From positions 4,009,541 through 4,073,540 of the forward strand of contig NC_016943.1 of NCBI RefSeq assembly GCF_000284015.1: a stretch of DNA of 64,000 nt, given 5' to 3'. The position numbers and the translations under genes are program-made. The notes beneath the pieces were generated by a model. It did no database searches, was not told the DNA's origin, and saw only the letters and a list, made by a program, of their open reading frames with translations. Each line of letters opens with the position of its first letter. Position 1 is the first letter of the stretch. Positions 28,484 to 40,044 of the stretch are shown piece by piece. Origin of the DNA: Blastococcus saxobsidens DD2 (GTDB taxonomy: Bacteria > Actinomycetota > Actinomycetes > Mycobacteriales > Geodermatophilaceae).

Positions 28484-28740
28484 TCAGCCTGCGGGGCCCG
28501 GAAGCGCGCGTAACCGGCCGAGTGCGGCAGTCAGCTGATCGGCCCAGGGCCAGGGCCGGGGCAGGCGCAAGAGGAACTGGCGGGCGTGCCGGATCAGCCG
28601 GGGCGGGAACGGTCAGATAGCGCCGTCGGAGGGTCTTGATCGTCTGCCGCGGGGTGGCCGCCAGGTCCCCGAGCCGGGCGGTCCAGCGGCCCAGGTTGTG
28701 GGCGATATCCGGCTGCAGCAACCCGGGCCGGCCCAGCTCA
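28484..28740 (-). pseudogene. Remnant of an IS1380-type transposase C terminus, frameshifted
   Basis: The minus strand reads LLQPDIAHNLGRWTARLGDLA then IKTLRRRYLTV. After one extra C near 28599-28607 it continues in the next frame as RLIRHARQFLLRLP, RPWPWADQLTAALGRLRAL and a stop at 28484-28486. This order matches the C-terminal end of IS1380-family transposases. The rest of the transposase is absent, so this is a dead insertion-sequence end. Family assignment is from remembered motif resemblance. Confidence 0.65.
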
Positions 28741-28969
28741 CCGACCCCGCCCCGCTCCGCAACCGCTACGCACCGCCGCGCGGAGCTACCAGCGCGCCCT
28801 CGAGCAGCTCACCGAGGAGGCCGGATTTGCCGCATGACGCCAGACTTGACTCGATCTTCCCGGCTTCGCCGGTCCTAGCCTCCTAGTGCGGCCCCTCTCC
28901 CCGGTGCCGTCCCGGAGCGCTGTGACCGGCGCCCTTCGGCCTTCCGCCCGCGGTGGCTCGGTCGGCCGG
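28741..28969. other. Scrambled spacer with a possible gene-tail fragment
   Basis: No intact gene. The plus strand at 28778-28837 reads ARSYQRALEQLTEEAGFAA and then a stop, which looks like the helical end of some lost protein but is too short to identify. With the transposase remnant and the dead cyclotransferase on either side, this stretch looks like a scar of old rearrangement. Confidence 0.3.
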
Positions 28970-29439
28970 ATGAGTCTCTACGCCGCCTACGGGTCGAATA
29001 TGGATCCCACGCAGATGCTGCGGCGCTGCCCGTCGTCATCGCACGCGGGCACCTGCTGGATCCAGGGCTGGCGACTCACCTTCGGCGCCGGGGAGTTGGG
29101 CTGAGAGGAATCGCTGGCCACTTTCGTCTCGGCGGAGAAGGACCACGAGGCGCTGCACCCGGGCGTCTTCGTGGCGCGCTACCACCTGACCGAGCCGATG
29201 AGCAAACGCTGGACGCCTGGGAGGGCGCCCATCTCGGTCTCTACCCGAAGCTGCAGCTGCAGGTCCACACCCTCGCCGGCGACGTCGTGGCCTTCGTCTA
29301 CGTGCTCGACACGATAGAGGGCGGCCTGCCATCGGCCCGTGACCTGGGGCGCTCGCCGACGCGGCCGAGGCGGCCGGTGCGTCCGAGGACTACGTATGGG
29401 ACCTCCGCACCGCGGAAGTGCCGCTCCACCGACGTCTGA
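28970..29439 (+). pseudogene. Decayed second copy of the gamma-glutamylcyclotransferase
   Basis: The opening SLYAAYGSNMDPTQMLRRCPS is nearly identical to that of the intact gene at 27356. The copy is broken by a TGG-to-TGA change after GAGELG (29102-29104), a one-base loss near 29208 where the intact gene encodes ERALDAW, and another near 29350 in the HLGAIAD region. The final stop at 29437-29439 is in the ancestral frame. Roughly 1.6 kb separate the two starts. Confidence 0.85.
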
Positions 29440-29644
29440 GCGTTCCTCACCACGGGTCGCCACGCCTATCGAGTCGTGCCGCACGGGTCGTGTGAGAGTG
29501 ATGTGACGCAGGGTGCGCTTCAGGCTGCTCTTAGTAGCCGTCTCCCACCCGGCGCGCTTACTTTTGGTATGCCACCGGCGACTCCACGCGCACGCCGGTG
29601 CCTGCAGCAGCTGACTGCAAGCCCCTTCTTCCCGGAGGTCCCGC

Positions 29645-30784
29645 TTGACCGCGACGATCGCGTCCACGGCCCAGCGTCCGACAACCCTTGGACCGGACGG
29701 TCCGTCGACGGTTGAGCGACTGGATGCGCTCGACGGGCTCCGCGCCGTCGCGATCGGTCTCGTCCTTCTGGGTCACCTGGCCGTGCCGTACCTCCAGCTC
29801 GGCGGCGCCGTCGGGGTCACCGTCTTTTTCACGTTGTCCGGGTTCCTGATCACCCGACTGCTCCTCGTCGAGCATGAACGCCACGGAGTCATCCGGCTCC
29901 GCGCCTTCTACGCCCGCCGACTGCTCCGCCTCGCGCCGGCCTTCGTGGCGATGGTCGCCGTCGTCGGGATCGTCGTGAACGCCGTCGGCCTCTCCCTGCG
30001 GCACTACGCGCTGGAGGCGGCCCTGTCGCTCGGCTACGTCGCTAACATCGCGCGCATCAACGGCGTCGACATGGGGCCACTGGGCCACACCTGGTCGCTG
30101 GCCGTGGAAGAGCAGTTCTACCTCGTCTGGCCCGTCGTGCTGCTGCTGATCCTGCGCCGCCGCCTGGCCAGCGCATGGATGCCCTGGCTGCTCGGCGGGA
30201 TCATCGCGGCGAGCCTCCTCGTCCGGTACGCCAATCTCGACGACTACATGCGGTCACACGACGCCCTCGACGTCAACGCCTACGCGCTGGCGATCGGGGC
30301 CTTCGTCGCGGTGCTGGCCCACTCCGGCCGGCGACTGCCCCGCATCCCGGCCTGGGTCGGACTCGCGGGCATCGTGTTAACGCTCGTGCCCCAGGCCCCC
30401 GATCTGCCGACGCTCTACCCGATGTCGGTGGCCGTCTCCCCGCTGGCGGCGGTCGCGACGGCCACCGTGCTCGTGAGCTGTCACCACTCGGGTGGCCCGG
30501 CGCTGCTGCGCCTACCCCTCATGCGCTGGGGCGGGGTGCACTCCTACGCCATCTACCTGTGGCACTACCCGCTCCTCCTGCTCATGCCGAGCGACAGGTG
30601 GCGGGAGAAGGCCCTGATCATGGTGATCTCCGTGATCGCTGCCGTGCTGTCGCGGCACCTGGTGGAACTCCCCGCCCTCCGCCTCAAGCACCGTTTCGAG
30701 CGGGTCCCCGTCGTCGCAGCGACGGCGCCTGCCCCGCCCCCGTCGCCGCCCCGGACCTCCCTGCCGGTCCAGCGCCGGCGCTGA
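29645..30784 (+). CDS. Acyltransferase-3 family membrane protein (OafA/YrhL-like)
   Basis: Integral membrane protein of 379 residues with about ten helices. It transfers acyl groups to sugars or other exported molecules. It opens with DALDGLRAVAIGLVLLGHL, the conserved DGLR segment and catalytic-site His. Next come FFTLSGFLITRLL, FYARRLLRLAPAF and the HTWSLAVEEQFYLVWP hallmark. The start is TTG 29645: GGAGG lies 7 bases upstream and no ATG fits. The C terminus is a Pro-rich basic tail. A role in decorating the surface glycan is possible but unproven, since the island ends 4 kb away. Confidence 0.88.
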   Translation: MTATIASTAQRPTTLGPDGPSTVERLDALDGLRAVAIGLVLLGHLAVPYLQLGGAVGVTVFFTLSGFLITRLLLVEHERHGVIRLRAFYARRLLRLAPAFVAMVAVVGIVVNAVGLSLRHYALEAALSLGYVANIARINGVDMGPLGHTWSLAVEEQFYLVWPVVLLLILRRRLASAWMPWLLGGIIAASLLVRYANLDDYMRSHDALDVNAYALAIGAFVAVLAHSGRRLPRIPAWVGLAGIVLTLVPQAPDLPTLYPMSVAVSPLAAVATATVLVSCHHSGGPALLRLPLMRWGGVHSYAIYLWHYPLLLLMPSDRWREKALIMVISVIAAVLSRHLVELPALRLKHRFERVPVVAATAPAPPPSPPRTSLPVQRRR

Positions 30785-30812
30785 CCGGGGACGCTGACCG
30801 GGGACGCCGGCC

Positions 30813-31817
30813 TCAGGCGTCGGCTGACGGGGGCGCGGCCAGGAACGTCCGCAGGATCTGCTGGGCGGCCAGCGCGGGGGTGAGCTCGCCGGCCAGCACG
30901 CGCTTCTCCAGCTCGGGGACGGCGGCCCGGACGCCGGGGTGCGCCCGCAGCTGGTGCTCCAGCCCGTCGCGCACGAGCTGCCACGTCCAGCGCACCTGCT
31001 GGGTGCGGCGGCGCTCGTCGAACGCGCCGGACGCCTTGGCCCGGTCCTGGTGCTCGACCAGCGTGGCCCACACCTCGTCCAGCCCCTCGCCGGTGAGCCC
31101 GGCGCAGGTGAGCACCGGGACGTCCCACGGCTCCCCGCGGCCGCGCAGCATGCGGATCGCCGAGGAGAGCTCGCGCGCGGCCTTCCGGGCATCGGCGGCG
31201 GCCGGCCCGTCGGCCTTGTTGACCGCGATGACGTCGGCGATCTCGAGGATGCCGCGCTTGATGCCCTGCAACTGGTCGCCGGTGCGGGCGATGGTCAGGA
31301 AGAGGAACGAGTCGACCATCTCCGCGACGGTGATCTCGGACTGCCCGACGCCGACGGTCTCCACCAGCACGACGTCGTAGCCGGCCGCCTCGGCGACGAC
31401 CATCGACTCCCGCGTGGCCTGCGCCACGCCGCCGAGGGTGCCCGACGTGGGGGAGGGCCGGATGAACGCGTTCTCGTCCACCGCCAGCCGCGCCATGCGG
31501 GTCTTGTCCCCGAGGATCGAGCCGCCGGAGCGGGCCGACGACGGGTCGACGGCGAGCACCGCCACCTTCGCGCCCGACTCCGTCAGGTCCACCCCGAGCT
31601 GGTCGATGAACGTCGACTTCCCCACCCCGGGAACGCCGCTGATGCCCACGCGGCGCGCTCCCCCGGCATGCGGCAGCAGCTCGACCAGCAGTTCCTGTGC
31701 CTTCGCCCGGTGGTCGGCGCGGCGGGACTCGACCAGCGTGATGGCCCGCGCCATCACCCGCCGGTCCCCGGCGAGCACCCCGTCGGCGAGGGCCGGTACG
31801 TCGATCTCCCGCGGCAT
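30813..31817 (-). CDS. meaB: Methylmalonyl-CoA mutase-associated GTPase MeaB
   Basis: G3E-family GTPase (334 residues) that guards methylmalonyl-CoA mutase and gates loading of adenosylcobalamin. Motifs: Walker A GVPGVGKST near residue 53, VDPSSARSGGSILGDKTRM, the ETVGVGQSE switch and NKAD for guanine recognition. It ends with the helical dimerisation tail. It lies 80 bases after mutB; the gap holds GAGCG-rich repeats. The ATG at 31817 was chosen because homologues begin with a similar PREIDVPALADGVLAGDR segment. Confidence 0.93.
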   Translation of the reverse strand: MPREIDVPALADGVLAGDRRVMARAITLVESRRADHRAKAQELLVELLPHAGGARRVGISGVPGVGKSTFIDQLGVDLTESGAKVAVLAVDPSSARSGGSILGDKTRMARLAVDENAFIRPSPTSGTLGGVAQATRESMVVAEAAGYDVVLVETVGVGQSEITVAEMVDSFLFLTIARTGDQLQGIKRGILEIADVIAVNKADGPAAADARKAARELSSAIRMLRGRGEPWDVPVLTCAGLTGEGLDEVWATLVEHQDRAKASGAFDERRRTQQVRWTWQLVRDGLEHQLRAHPGVRAAVPELEKRVLAGELTPALAAQQILRTFLAAPPSADA

Positions 31818-31821
31818 TACT

Positions 31822-31880
31822 CGTTCGCTCCCGCGGGTCGCTCCGCTCCTCGCTCGCTGGCGCTCGCTGCGATGCTCACT
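31822..31880 (-). repeat. GAGCG-rich intergenic repeat
   Basis: In the gap between mutB and meaB the minus strand holds five GAGCG units within about 60 bases. Similar GAGCGA/GCGAGC strings are common between genes in high-GC actinobacteria. It may fold or serve as a processing site; no function can be read from it. Confidence 0.4.
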
Positions 31881-31897
31881 CCCCTGTCCGCTCAGCC

Positions 31898-34101
<2,204 letters not shown>

Positions 34102-34105
<4 letters not shown>

Positions 34106-36057
34106 GCCTGAACTCCTTCGAGGCCCAGCTCCGAGTGCACCGTCCGCAGCGCCGCGAGGGCGTCGCAGCCGGCGAACACGTACCCGTCGACGCCGTCGAC
34201 GGCGAGGTCGGGCTTGCCGGCCAGCCACACCTGCACGGCGCCGGCCTCCTTCAGCTGCTCGGCCAGCGCGGCGGCGTCGGACGCGTAGTCCTTGTCGGTG
34301 CCGCAGATGCAAACCACGGTCGTCCCCGCCTCGGCGAAGCCGCTGGCGCCGTCGCCGGACGGCGTGGCCAGGCCGCCGGCCTGGAACAGGTTCGCCGCGA
34401 ACGTGGCCCGGGCGGTGTGCCGGGCGATCGGGCCGATCGTCGCGAGGTAGACCTTCGGCCGTTCGGCGGGGGCGTCGGCGCGGTCGCGCAGCTCCTCGAA
34501 CTCCTGTGCCGCCCGAACCCGCGGCAGGCCGCCCGACGGCGGGGCCCAGGCGAGGGACTCCCGCGACGGGAGCTTCTCGGCGAGGTTGGGGAACTCGCTG
34601 ACGCCGGTGATCGCGTCCGCGCGGGTGGCCAGCCGCTGCGCGCGGGCGTCCCACGCCTGGGCTATGCGGTCCCGGACCAGGCCGGACGCCAGCGCGGCCG
34701 ACAGCCCGCCGGCCCGCTCGATCTCGGTGAACCAGTCCCAGGCGGCCTGGGCGAGGGAGTCGGTCAGCGACTCGACGTACCAGGAGCCGCCCGCAGGGTC
34801 GAGGACGCGGGCCAGGTGCCCCTCCTCCACCAGCAGGCTCTGGGTGTTGCGCGCGATCCGGCGGGAGAACGAGTCGGGCAGGCCCAGCGCGGCGTCGAAC
34901 GGCTGCACGGTGACCGCGTCGGCGCCGCCCACGCCCGCGGCGAAGCAGGCGACCGTGGTGCGCAGCATGTTCACCCACGGGTCGCGCTTCGTCGTCATCA
35001 CCGACGAGGTGACCGCGTGCTGCCGCTGGGCGCGGGCCCCGGCCGAGGCGCCGCTGACCTCGCCGACCCGGTCCCACAGCCGGCGGGCCGCGCGCAGGAC
35101 GGCGATCGTCGTGAACTGGTCGGCGCTCGCCGAGTAGCGGAACTCCAGCTGGGCGGCGGCCTCGTCGACCGACAGACCTTGTCGTCCGTCCGCGGAGCCG
35201 GTCAGCGCCCGCAGGTACGCGACCCCGGCGGCCAGCGAGCAGCCCAGCTCCTCGACCACGGAGGCGCCGGCGTCATGGAAGACGGTGCCGTCGACGACGA
35301 CCGTGCGCAGGGCCGGGTGCGCCGCCGCGCGGCGGGCGACGTCGGCCAGCCCGGAGAGGTCCTGCTCCTGGCCAGAGGCCGCCTGCACGCCCAGCGGGTC
35401 CAGCCCCAGCGAGCCACCGGACGCCAGGTCGGTGCGGCCCTTCACCAGGGCGAGGAACGCCTCGGCCGCCGCGAGCCCGCCCTGCACGCTCACCGGCGCC
35501 AGGTCCAGGTAGACGTCGGAGAGCACGTCGCCCAGCGAATCCGCGGGGATGGCGCCCTCGCCGACCACCAGCCACAGCGAGGTGACGCCGTTCTCCAGGT
35601 CGGCCGCGATGGCCTCCTTGGTCATCGCCACGTCGGGGTGCGCGTGCCGCTGCCGCACGTCCCAGCCGCCGGGCGCTCCGCCCTCGGCTCCACCGGCGGC
35701 GGTGACCTCGCCCGATCCGGCGGGGCCGCCCGACGGCCGGGCGCCGCGCACGAACGGCGGCAGGCCGGGGACGCCGACGCCGACCGGCAGGTCGGCGGCG
35801 TCCTCGGCGGTGTAGAGCGGGCCGACGGTCACACCGGGGGCGACCGGACGCCGCAGCGCGTCCTCGACCGGGTCCGGGAGCTCGGTGCGGCCGGCCTTGC
35901 GCAGGACACCGGCGACCAGGTCGCGCCACTGGTCGCGGGTGACCGCGTCGAACTCGCCGGCGAGCGCGAGGTCCTCGGGGACCTCGTGCTCGGCCGGGAC
36001 GTCGGCGTCGGCCGCTGGACGTGCCGGACCGCTGGCCTGCTGGTCGGTGGAACTCAT
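34102..36057 (-). CDS. mutA: Methylmalonyl-CoA mutase small subunit
   Basis: Non-catalytic partner of MutB, 651 residues. It keeps the barrel framework ([40 protein letters not shown]) and a C-terminal flavodoxin-like domain. That domain lacks the B12 histidine motif: the MutB GQDGHDRG position reads [11 protein letters not shown]. This is normal for the small subunit. A Gly/Ala/Pro-rich insertion near residues 105-125 is unusual in length. The ATG at 36057 overlaps the stop of the upstream amidohydrolase gene by 4 bases. Confidence 0.94.
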
Positions 36058-37343
36058 CGTCGGTGGGTCTCCTCCACAGAGGGGCGGGAAGAAGTGTCTC
36101 CGGGCGCGGGGCGGCGCGTGCGAGGGGGTGCCGGTGGGCCGCTGTGCTGCGGCTCCGCGTCGGCCTCGAGGGCGTGCAGCGCGGTGCGCGCCAGGAGGCG
36201 GACGCCGACCCCGAGCGCGCGCTCGTCCACGTCGAAGGTCCCCCGGTGCAGGTCGAGCGGCGCCCCGCCCCCGTGGGTGCCCAGCCGGGCCAGCGCGATC
36301 GGCATGACGTCGGCGAACCAGCCGAAGTCCTCGCCGCCCATCGACTGCGCCGACAGGACGACGTGGTCGCTGCCGACGGTCTCCAGCGCGGCCGATCGCA
36401 TGAGGGCGACGGCGCGGGGGTCGTTGACGACCGGCGGCACGCCCCGGATGTAGTCCACGTCCACCTCGGCGCCGGTAGCGGCGGCGACCCGCGTCACGAG
36501 TGAGCGCATCAGCTCCTCGGCGCCCTTCCATGCCTCCCGGTCCAGGACCCGGACGGTGCCGCGCAGCTGACCGCGCTGCGGGATGGCGTTGGCCGCGACA
36601 CCGGCGTTGACCGCACCCCAGACCAGCGACATCCCCGTCCGTGGATCGACCTGGCGGGACAGCAGGCCGGGGACGTCGGTGATCAGCCGGCCGAGGGCGT
36701 CGACGAGGTCGACGGTGAGCTGCGGGCGGGCGGTGTGCCCGCCGGGGCCGGTGAGGGTGACGTCCATGCGGTCACAGGCAGCGGTGATCGGGCCGGTGCG
36801 CAGGCCGATCGTCCCGGCCGGGATCGAGGGGTCGCAGTGCAGCGCGAATGCGCGGGACGCCCCGTCCAGGACACCCGAGGCCACGACCTCGGTGGCACCG
36901 CCGGGCACCGTCTCCTCGGCGGGCTGGAAGACGCAGCGGACGGTTCCCGGCAGCCCGTCCAGCGACGCGAGCGCGACGGCCACGCCGAGGACGACGGTGG
37001 TGTGCACGTCGTGGCCGCAGGCGTGGGCCAGCCCCTCGCGGGTGGAGGCGTAGGGCACCTCCTTGAGGTCGTTCAGGGGCAGGGCATCGATGTCGGCCCG
37101 CAGCACCACTACCGGTCCCCCACCTGCCCCGACGTCGACGGTGAGACCGGTGCCGGTGGGCAGCCGGCGGGGCGTGAGCCCGTGGTGGCGCAGCCGCTCC
37201 TCGAGGAACGAGGTGGTCTCGAACTCCGCGTAGCCCAGCTCGGGATGGGCGTGCAGGTGCCGCCGCGTGGCGGAGAGCGCGGCCTGGTTGGCGGCGACCC
37301 ACTGGTCGACGGCGGCACCGATCTTCTCGACGACCGGGGTCAT
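36054..37343 (-). CDS. M20-family amidohydrolase (AmiA1/AmiB1-like)
   Basis: Metal-dependent hydrolase of 429 residues that removes N-acyl or N-carbamoyl groups from amino acids or related amides. Metal ligands and active site: HLHAHPELGYAEFE near the N terminus, HACGHDVHT (about 103-111), VFQPAEET (about 136-143), the dimerisation domain with GPGGHTARP, and SMGGEDFGWF near the end. The C-terminal 35 residues are a Pro/Arg-rich extension beyond the family core. It lies within the mutase operon, with ATGA overlaps on both sides. M20 genes are also near this position in mycobacteria (amiA1/amiB1). The substrate is unknown. Confidence 0.88.
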   Translation of the reverse strand: MTPVVEKIGAAVDQWVAANQAALSATRRHLHAHPELGYAEFETTSFLEERLRHHGLTPRRLPTGTGLTVDVGAGGGPVVVLRADIDALPLNDLKEVPYASTREGLAHACGHDVHTTVVLGVAVALASLDGLPGTVRCVFQPAEETVPGGATEVVASGVLDGASRAFALHCDPSIPAGTIGLRTGPITAACDRMDVTLTGPGGHTARPQLTVDLVDALGRLITDVPGLLSRQVDPRTGMSLVWGAVNAGVAANAIPQRGQLRGTVRVLDREAWKGAEELMRSLVTRVAAATGAEVDVDYIRGVPPVVNDPRAVALMRSAALETVGSDHVVLSAQSMGGEDFGWFADVMPIALARLGTHGGGAPLDLHRGTFDVDERALGVGVRLLARTALHALEADAEPQHSGPPAPPRTRRPAPGDTSSRPSVEETHRR

Positions 37344-38545
37344 GCCGCGTGCCCGCCCGCGCACTGCGCCGGTCCGGGCACCGGACCGTCGGGTCGCCCA
37401 CCCGGCCCCTGCTCCGGCCTGCCGTCCCGCAGCTCGGCCAGCAGGCTGTCGACGACGCAGCGCAGCTCGCCGTCGTGCTGCAGCGCGACCGCCCGCTGGC
37501 GCTGGTAGGAGGCGCCCACCTCGAGGATCCGCAGCACGTCGCGCAGCTCCGCCGCGCAGTCCAGCCGCTTCGCCGTCGGCATCAGCTCCTCGACCAGCTC
37601 GGTGATCGCCTCGCGCACCGGCCGGACCGCCCCGTGCTCGTCGACGACGATCTCGGCCTCCAGGCCGTAGCGGGCCGCCCGCCACTTGTTCTCCCGCACC
37701 ACCCACTCGGCCGGGCTGGGCAGGGTGTAGCCGCGGTCCAGCTGGGTGTCGAGCTGCTCGACCAGGCACTGCGCCAGCGCGGCGACCGCGCCGACCTCCT
37801 CGAGGGTGGGCAGGCCGTCGCAGATGCGCAGCTCGACCGTGCCGAAGTCGGGGTGCGGGCGGATGTCCCACCACACCTCGCGCACGCTCTCGATGGCGCC
37901 GGCGTCGATGAGCGTCTCCATGTACTCCTCGAACGCGCCCCAGTCGGCGAGCCGGAACGGCAGGCCCGCGGTCGGCATGCCCTCGAAGATCTTGGTGCGG
38001 GACGACGCCAGGCCGGTGTCGCAGCCGACCCAGAACGGGGAGGACGACGACAGCGCGAGGAAGTGCGGCACGTACTGGCACAGCGCGTTGACCACCGGGA
38101 TCACCTTCTCCGGCGCCCGGACGCCGACGTGCACGTGGACGCCGAAGATCTGCATCCGGCGGGCCAGCCACTGCATGCGCTCCACCAGCTGGACGTACCG
38201 CTCCTTGGGCGAGATCTCCTGGGTCTGCCAGTCGGTGAACGGGTGGGTGCCCGCGCACAGCACCCCGAGCCCGCGCTCGTCGGCGGCGGCGACGACCTCG
38301 GCGAGGGTGCCGGCGAGGTCGGCCTTGGCCTCGCGCACGGTGGTGCAGACGCCGGTGATGATCTCGATGGTCGACTGCAGCAGCTCGTGCTTGGCCTTGG
38401 GGTGCTCCTCGGCGCCCTCGGGCCGGAGGCCCTCGAGGATCTCGACGGCGCCGGGCGACAGCTCCCGGGTCTCCCGGTCGACGAGCTGCAGCTCCCACTC
38501 CACACCGAGGCTGGCGCGCTCAGAACTACGGAAGGGGATCTCCAC
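37340..38545 (-). CDS. Carboxylate-amine ligase, glutamate-cysteine ligase family 2 (YbdK-like)
   Basis: ATP-dependent ligase of 401 residues from the GCS2 group. It starts with LGVEWELQLVD (catalytic acidic cluster). It contains CAGTHPFTDWQ, RMQIFGVHVHVGV, ALSSSSPFWVGCDTG, ELRICDGLPT and NKWRAARYG. YbdK shows weak glutamate-cysteine ligase activity, while other members make different amides. Actinobacteria of this type use mycothiol, so glutathione synthesis is not assumed. It is the first gene of the five-gene mutase operon and ends in an ATGA overlap. The GTG start lies 7 bases after TAGACT. Confidence 0.87.
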   Translation of the reverse strand: MEIPFRSSERASLGVEWELQLVDRETRELSPGAVEILEGLRPEGAEEHPKAKHELLQSTIEIITGVCTTVREAKADLAGTLAEVVAAADERGLGVLCAGTHPFTDWQTQEISPKERYVQLVERMQWLARRMQIFGVHVHVGVRAPEKVIPVVNALCQYVPHFLALSSSSPFWVGCDTGLASSRTKIFEGMPTAGLPFRLADWGAFEEYMETLIDAGAIESVREVWWDIRPHPDFGTVELRICDGLPTLEEVGAVAALAQCLVEQLDTQLDRGYTLPSPAEWVVRENKWRAARYGLEAEIVVDEHGAVRPVREAITELVEELMPTAKRLDCAAELRDVLRILEVGASYQRQRAVALQHDGELRCVVDSLLAELRDGRPEQGPGGRPDGPVPGPAQCAGGHAA

Positions 38546-38552
38546 CTCCCGG

Positions 38553-38558
38553 AGTCTA
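38553..38558 (-). promoter_or_regulatory. -10 box of the GCS2-M20-mutAB-meaB operon
   Basis: TAGACT on the minus strand, 7 bases before the GTG at 38545. Because the next three junctions overlap by 4 bases, this is the best candidate promoter for the methylmalonyl-CoA mutase genes. Confidence 0.5.
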
Positions 38559-38612
38559 GGGACGCCGGCCCGTCCCCACCCGGCGGCGGGGGGAGATCAC
38601 TCCCCCGGTGGA

Positions 38613-39167
38613 TCAGCGCCCCGGGTCGCCCGCCAGCCGGGCGTAGAGGACGACGTCGCCGGGCCGCCCGCGATGCAGGAAGCGCTGGCGGATCGTGCCC
38701 TCGGCGGTGAACCCGGCCGCCTCCGCGACCCGGCGGGATCCGCTGTTGGCCGGGTCGATGTGCAGCTCCACCCGGTGGAGCCCGGCCGCGTCCGACGCCC
38801 AGCCGGCGAGCACGCCGAGCGCTTCGGCGGTCAGTCCCTGCCCGCGGTGTGCCGGGGCGGTCCAGTACCCCACCTCACCGAAGCCGTCCGCCGGGGGGAA
38901 GAGGCCCATGCTGCCCACGAGGCCACCGCCGCCGAGCGGCTCGACGGCGAACAGGGCCCCGCCGTCGTCCCAGGTCCGCGGCGCGATGCCGGCCACGAAG
39001 TCCTGCGCGTGCTCTGCGGTGTACGGCACCGGTACCTGGGTCCACCGCTGGATCTCCGGGTCCTGGCACGCGGCCAGCACCTCCGTGGCGTCGCCGGGCC
39101 GCCAGGGGCGCAGCCGCACCCGCCGTCCGGTCAGCGTCGGTTGCGCGCCCCGCCGGGTCCCCGTCAC
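38613..39167 (-). CDS. GNAT-family N-acetyltransferase (RimJ/RimL type)
   Basis: Protein of 184 residues with the GNAT3 layout: RVRLRPWRPGDATEVLAACQDPEIQRW at the front and GEVGYWTAPAHRGQGLTAEAL, the acetyl-CoA loop (R/Q-x-x-G-x-A-like RGQGLT), in the middle. VELHIDPANSGSRRVAEAAGFTAEGTIR follows near the end. Such enzymes acetylate protein N termini or small amines; the substrate cannot be told. It has its own GTG start 6 bases after CAGGAT and stands alone between the mutase operon and the divergent punA. Confidence 0.87.
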   Translation of the reverse strand: MTGTRRGAQPTLTGRRVRLRPWRPGDATEVLAACQDPEIQRWTQVPVPYTAEHAQDFVAGIAPRTWDDGGALFAVEPLGGGGLVGSMGLFPPADGFGEVGYWTAPAHRGQGLTAEALGVLAGWASDAAGLHRVELHIDPANSGSRRVAEAAGFTAEGTIRQRFLHRGRPGDVVLYARLAGDPGR

Positions 39168-39173
39168 GGGGGC

Positions 39174-39179
39174 ATCCTG
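39174..39179 (-). promoter_or_regulatory. -10 box of the GNAT gene
   Basis: CAGGAT on the minus strand, 6 bases before the GTG at 39167. The same hexamer and spacing occur before the gene at 47898. Confidence 0.4.
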
Positions 39180-39222
39180 CCCACGGCCTCCGGTGGATCT
39201 CCACCCGATTCCCGCGCTGGGT

Positions 39223-39228
39223 TAGCGT
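39223..39228 (+). promoter_or_regulatory. -10 box of punA-pmmB
   Basis: TAGCGT, 6 bases before the GTG at 39235. The box equals that of birA, also with 6-base spacing. Confidence 0.5.
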
Positions 39229-39234
39229 CCCCGC

Positions 39235-40044
39235 GTGAGCGAGCTCCCTGGCACCGACCCCACCACCCTGGCCGCGCAGGCGGCCGCCGCCCTGACCGCC
39301 GCGCTCGGCGGGCCGCACGACGTCGCGGTCGTCATGGGCTCCGGCTGGGCGCCTGCGGCCGACGCGTTCGGCGAGACCACCGGCTCGGTGCCGATCGGCG
39401 ACCTCCCGGGGTTCGCGGCCCCGACCGCGGTCGGGCACGGCGGCGAGGTGCGCTCGGTCCGCGTCGGCGACCGGAAGGTGCTCCTCCTCCTGGGGCGCAC
39501 CCATTTCTACGAGGGCCGCGGCGTCGAGCCCGTGGTCCACGGCGTCCGCACCGCGGCCGCCGCGGGCGTGCGCACGGTGCTCCTCACCAACGCCGCCGGC
39601 GGGCTGGCCCCGGAGCACCGGGTGGGGCAGGCGGTGGTCATCTCCGACCACCTGAACCTCACGGCGCGGTCGCCCCTGGTCGGCGCGGACTTCGTCGACC
39701 TCACCGACCTCTACTCCGCGCGGCTGCGCGAGCTGGCCCGCGAGCTCGACCCGTCGCTCGCCGAGGGCGTCTACGCCGCGCTGCCCGGGCCGCACTACGA
39801 GACCCCGGCCGAGATCCGCATGCTGCGTACCCTCGGCGCGGACCTGGTGGGCATGTCCACCGCCCTGGAGGCCATCGCCGCGCGGGCCGCGGGGGTGGAG
39901 GTCTTCGGCCTGTCGATGGTCACCAACGCCGCGGCCGGGATCACCGGGGAGAAGCTCGACCACGCCGAGGTCCTGGCGGCGGGCAAGGCGGCGGCGGGCC
40001 GGCTCGGGAAGTTCCTGGTGGAGTTCATCGGGCGGCTGCCGTGA
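39235..40044 (+). CDS. punA: Purine-nucleoside phosphorylase
   Basis: Cleaves purine (deoxy)ribonucleosides with phosphate to free base and (deoxy)ribose-1-phosphate. Its 269 residues are of the trimeric type: [61 protein letters not shown] and [10 protein letters not shown], all in order. It is leaderless GTG-initiated. The stop overlaps the phosphomutase gene by 4 bases, which fits with removal of the sugar phosphate product. The pair mirrors deoD-pmmB of mycobacteria. Confidence 0.95.
   Translation: MSELPGTDPTTLAAQAAAALTAALGGPHDVAVVMGSGWAPAADAFGETTGSVPIGDLPGFAAPTAVGHGGEVRSVRVGDRKVLLLLGRTHFYEGRGVEPVVHGVRTAAAAGVRTVLLTNAAGGLAPEHRVGQAVVISDHLNLTARSPLVGADFVDLTDLYSARLRELARELDPSLAEGVYAALPGPHYETPAEIRMLRTLGADLVGMSTALEAIAARAAGVEVFGLSMVTNAAAGITGEKLDHAEVLAAGKAAAGRLGKFLVEFIGRLP

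Noticed and set aside
38546-38612. Cobalamin riboswitch ahead of the methylmalonyl-CoA mutase operon
   Set aside because: The gap before the first gene is only 67 bases and the start appears leaderless, leaving no room for a B12-box structure.
37746-40040. Plus-strand frame in phase with pmmB and upstream of it
   Set aside because: It overlaps the GCS2 and GNAT genes antisense and punA in another phase. pmmB has its own GTG at 40041 overlapping punA.
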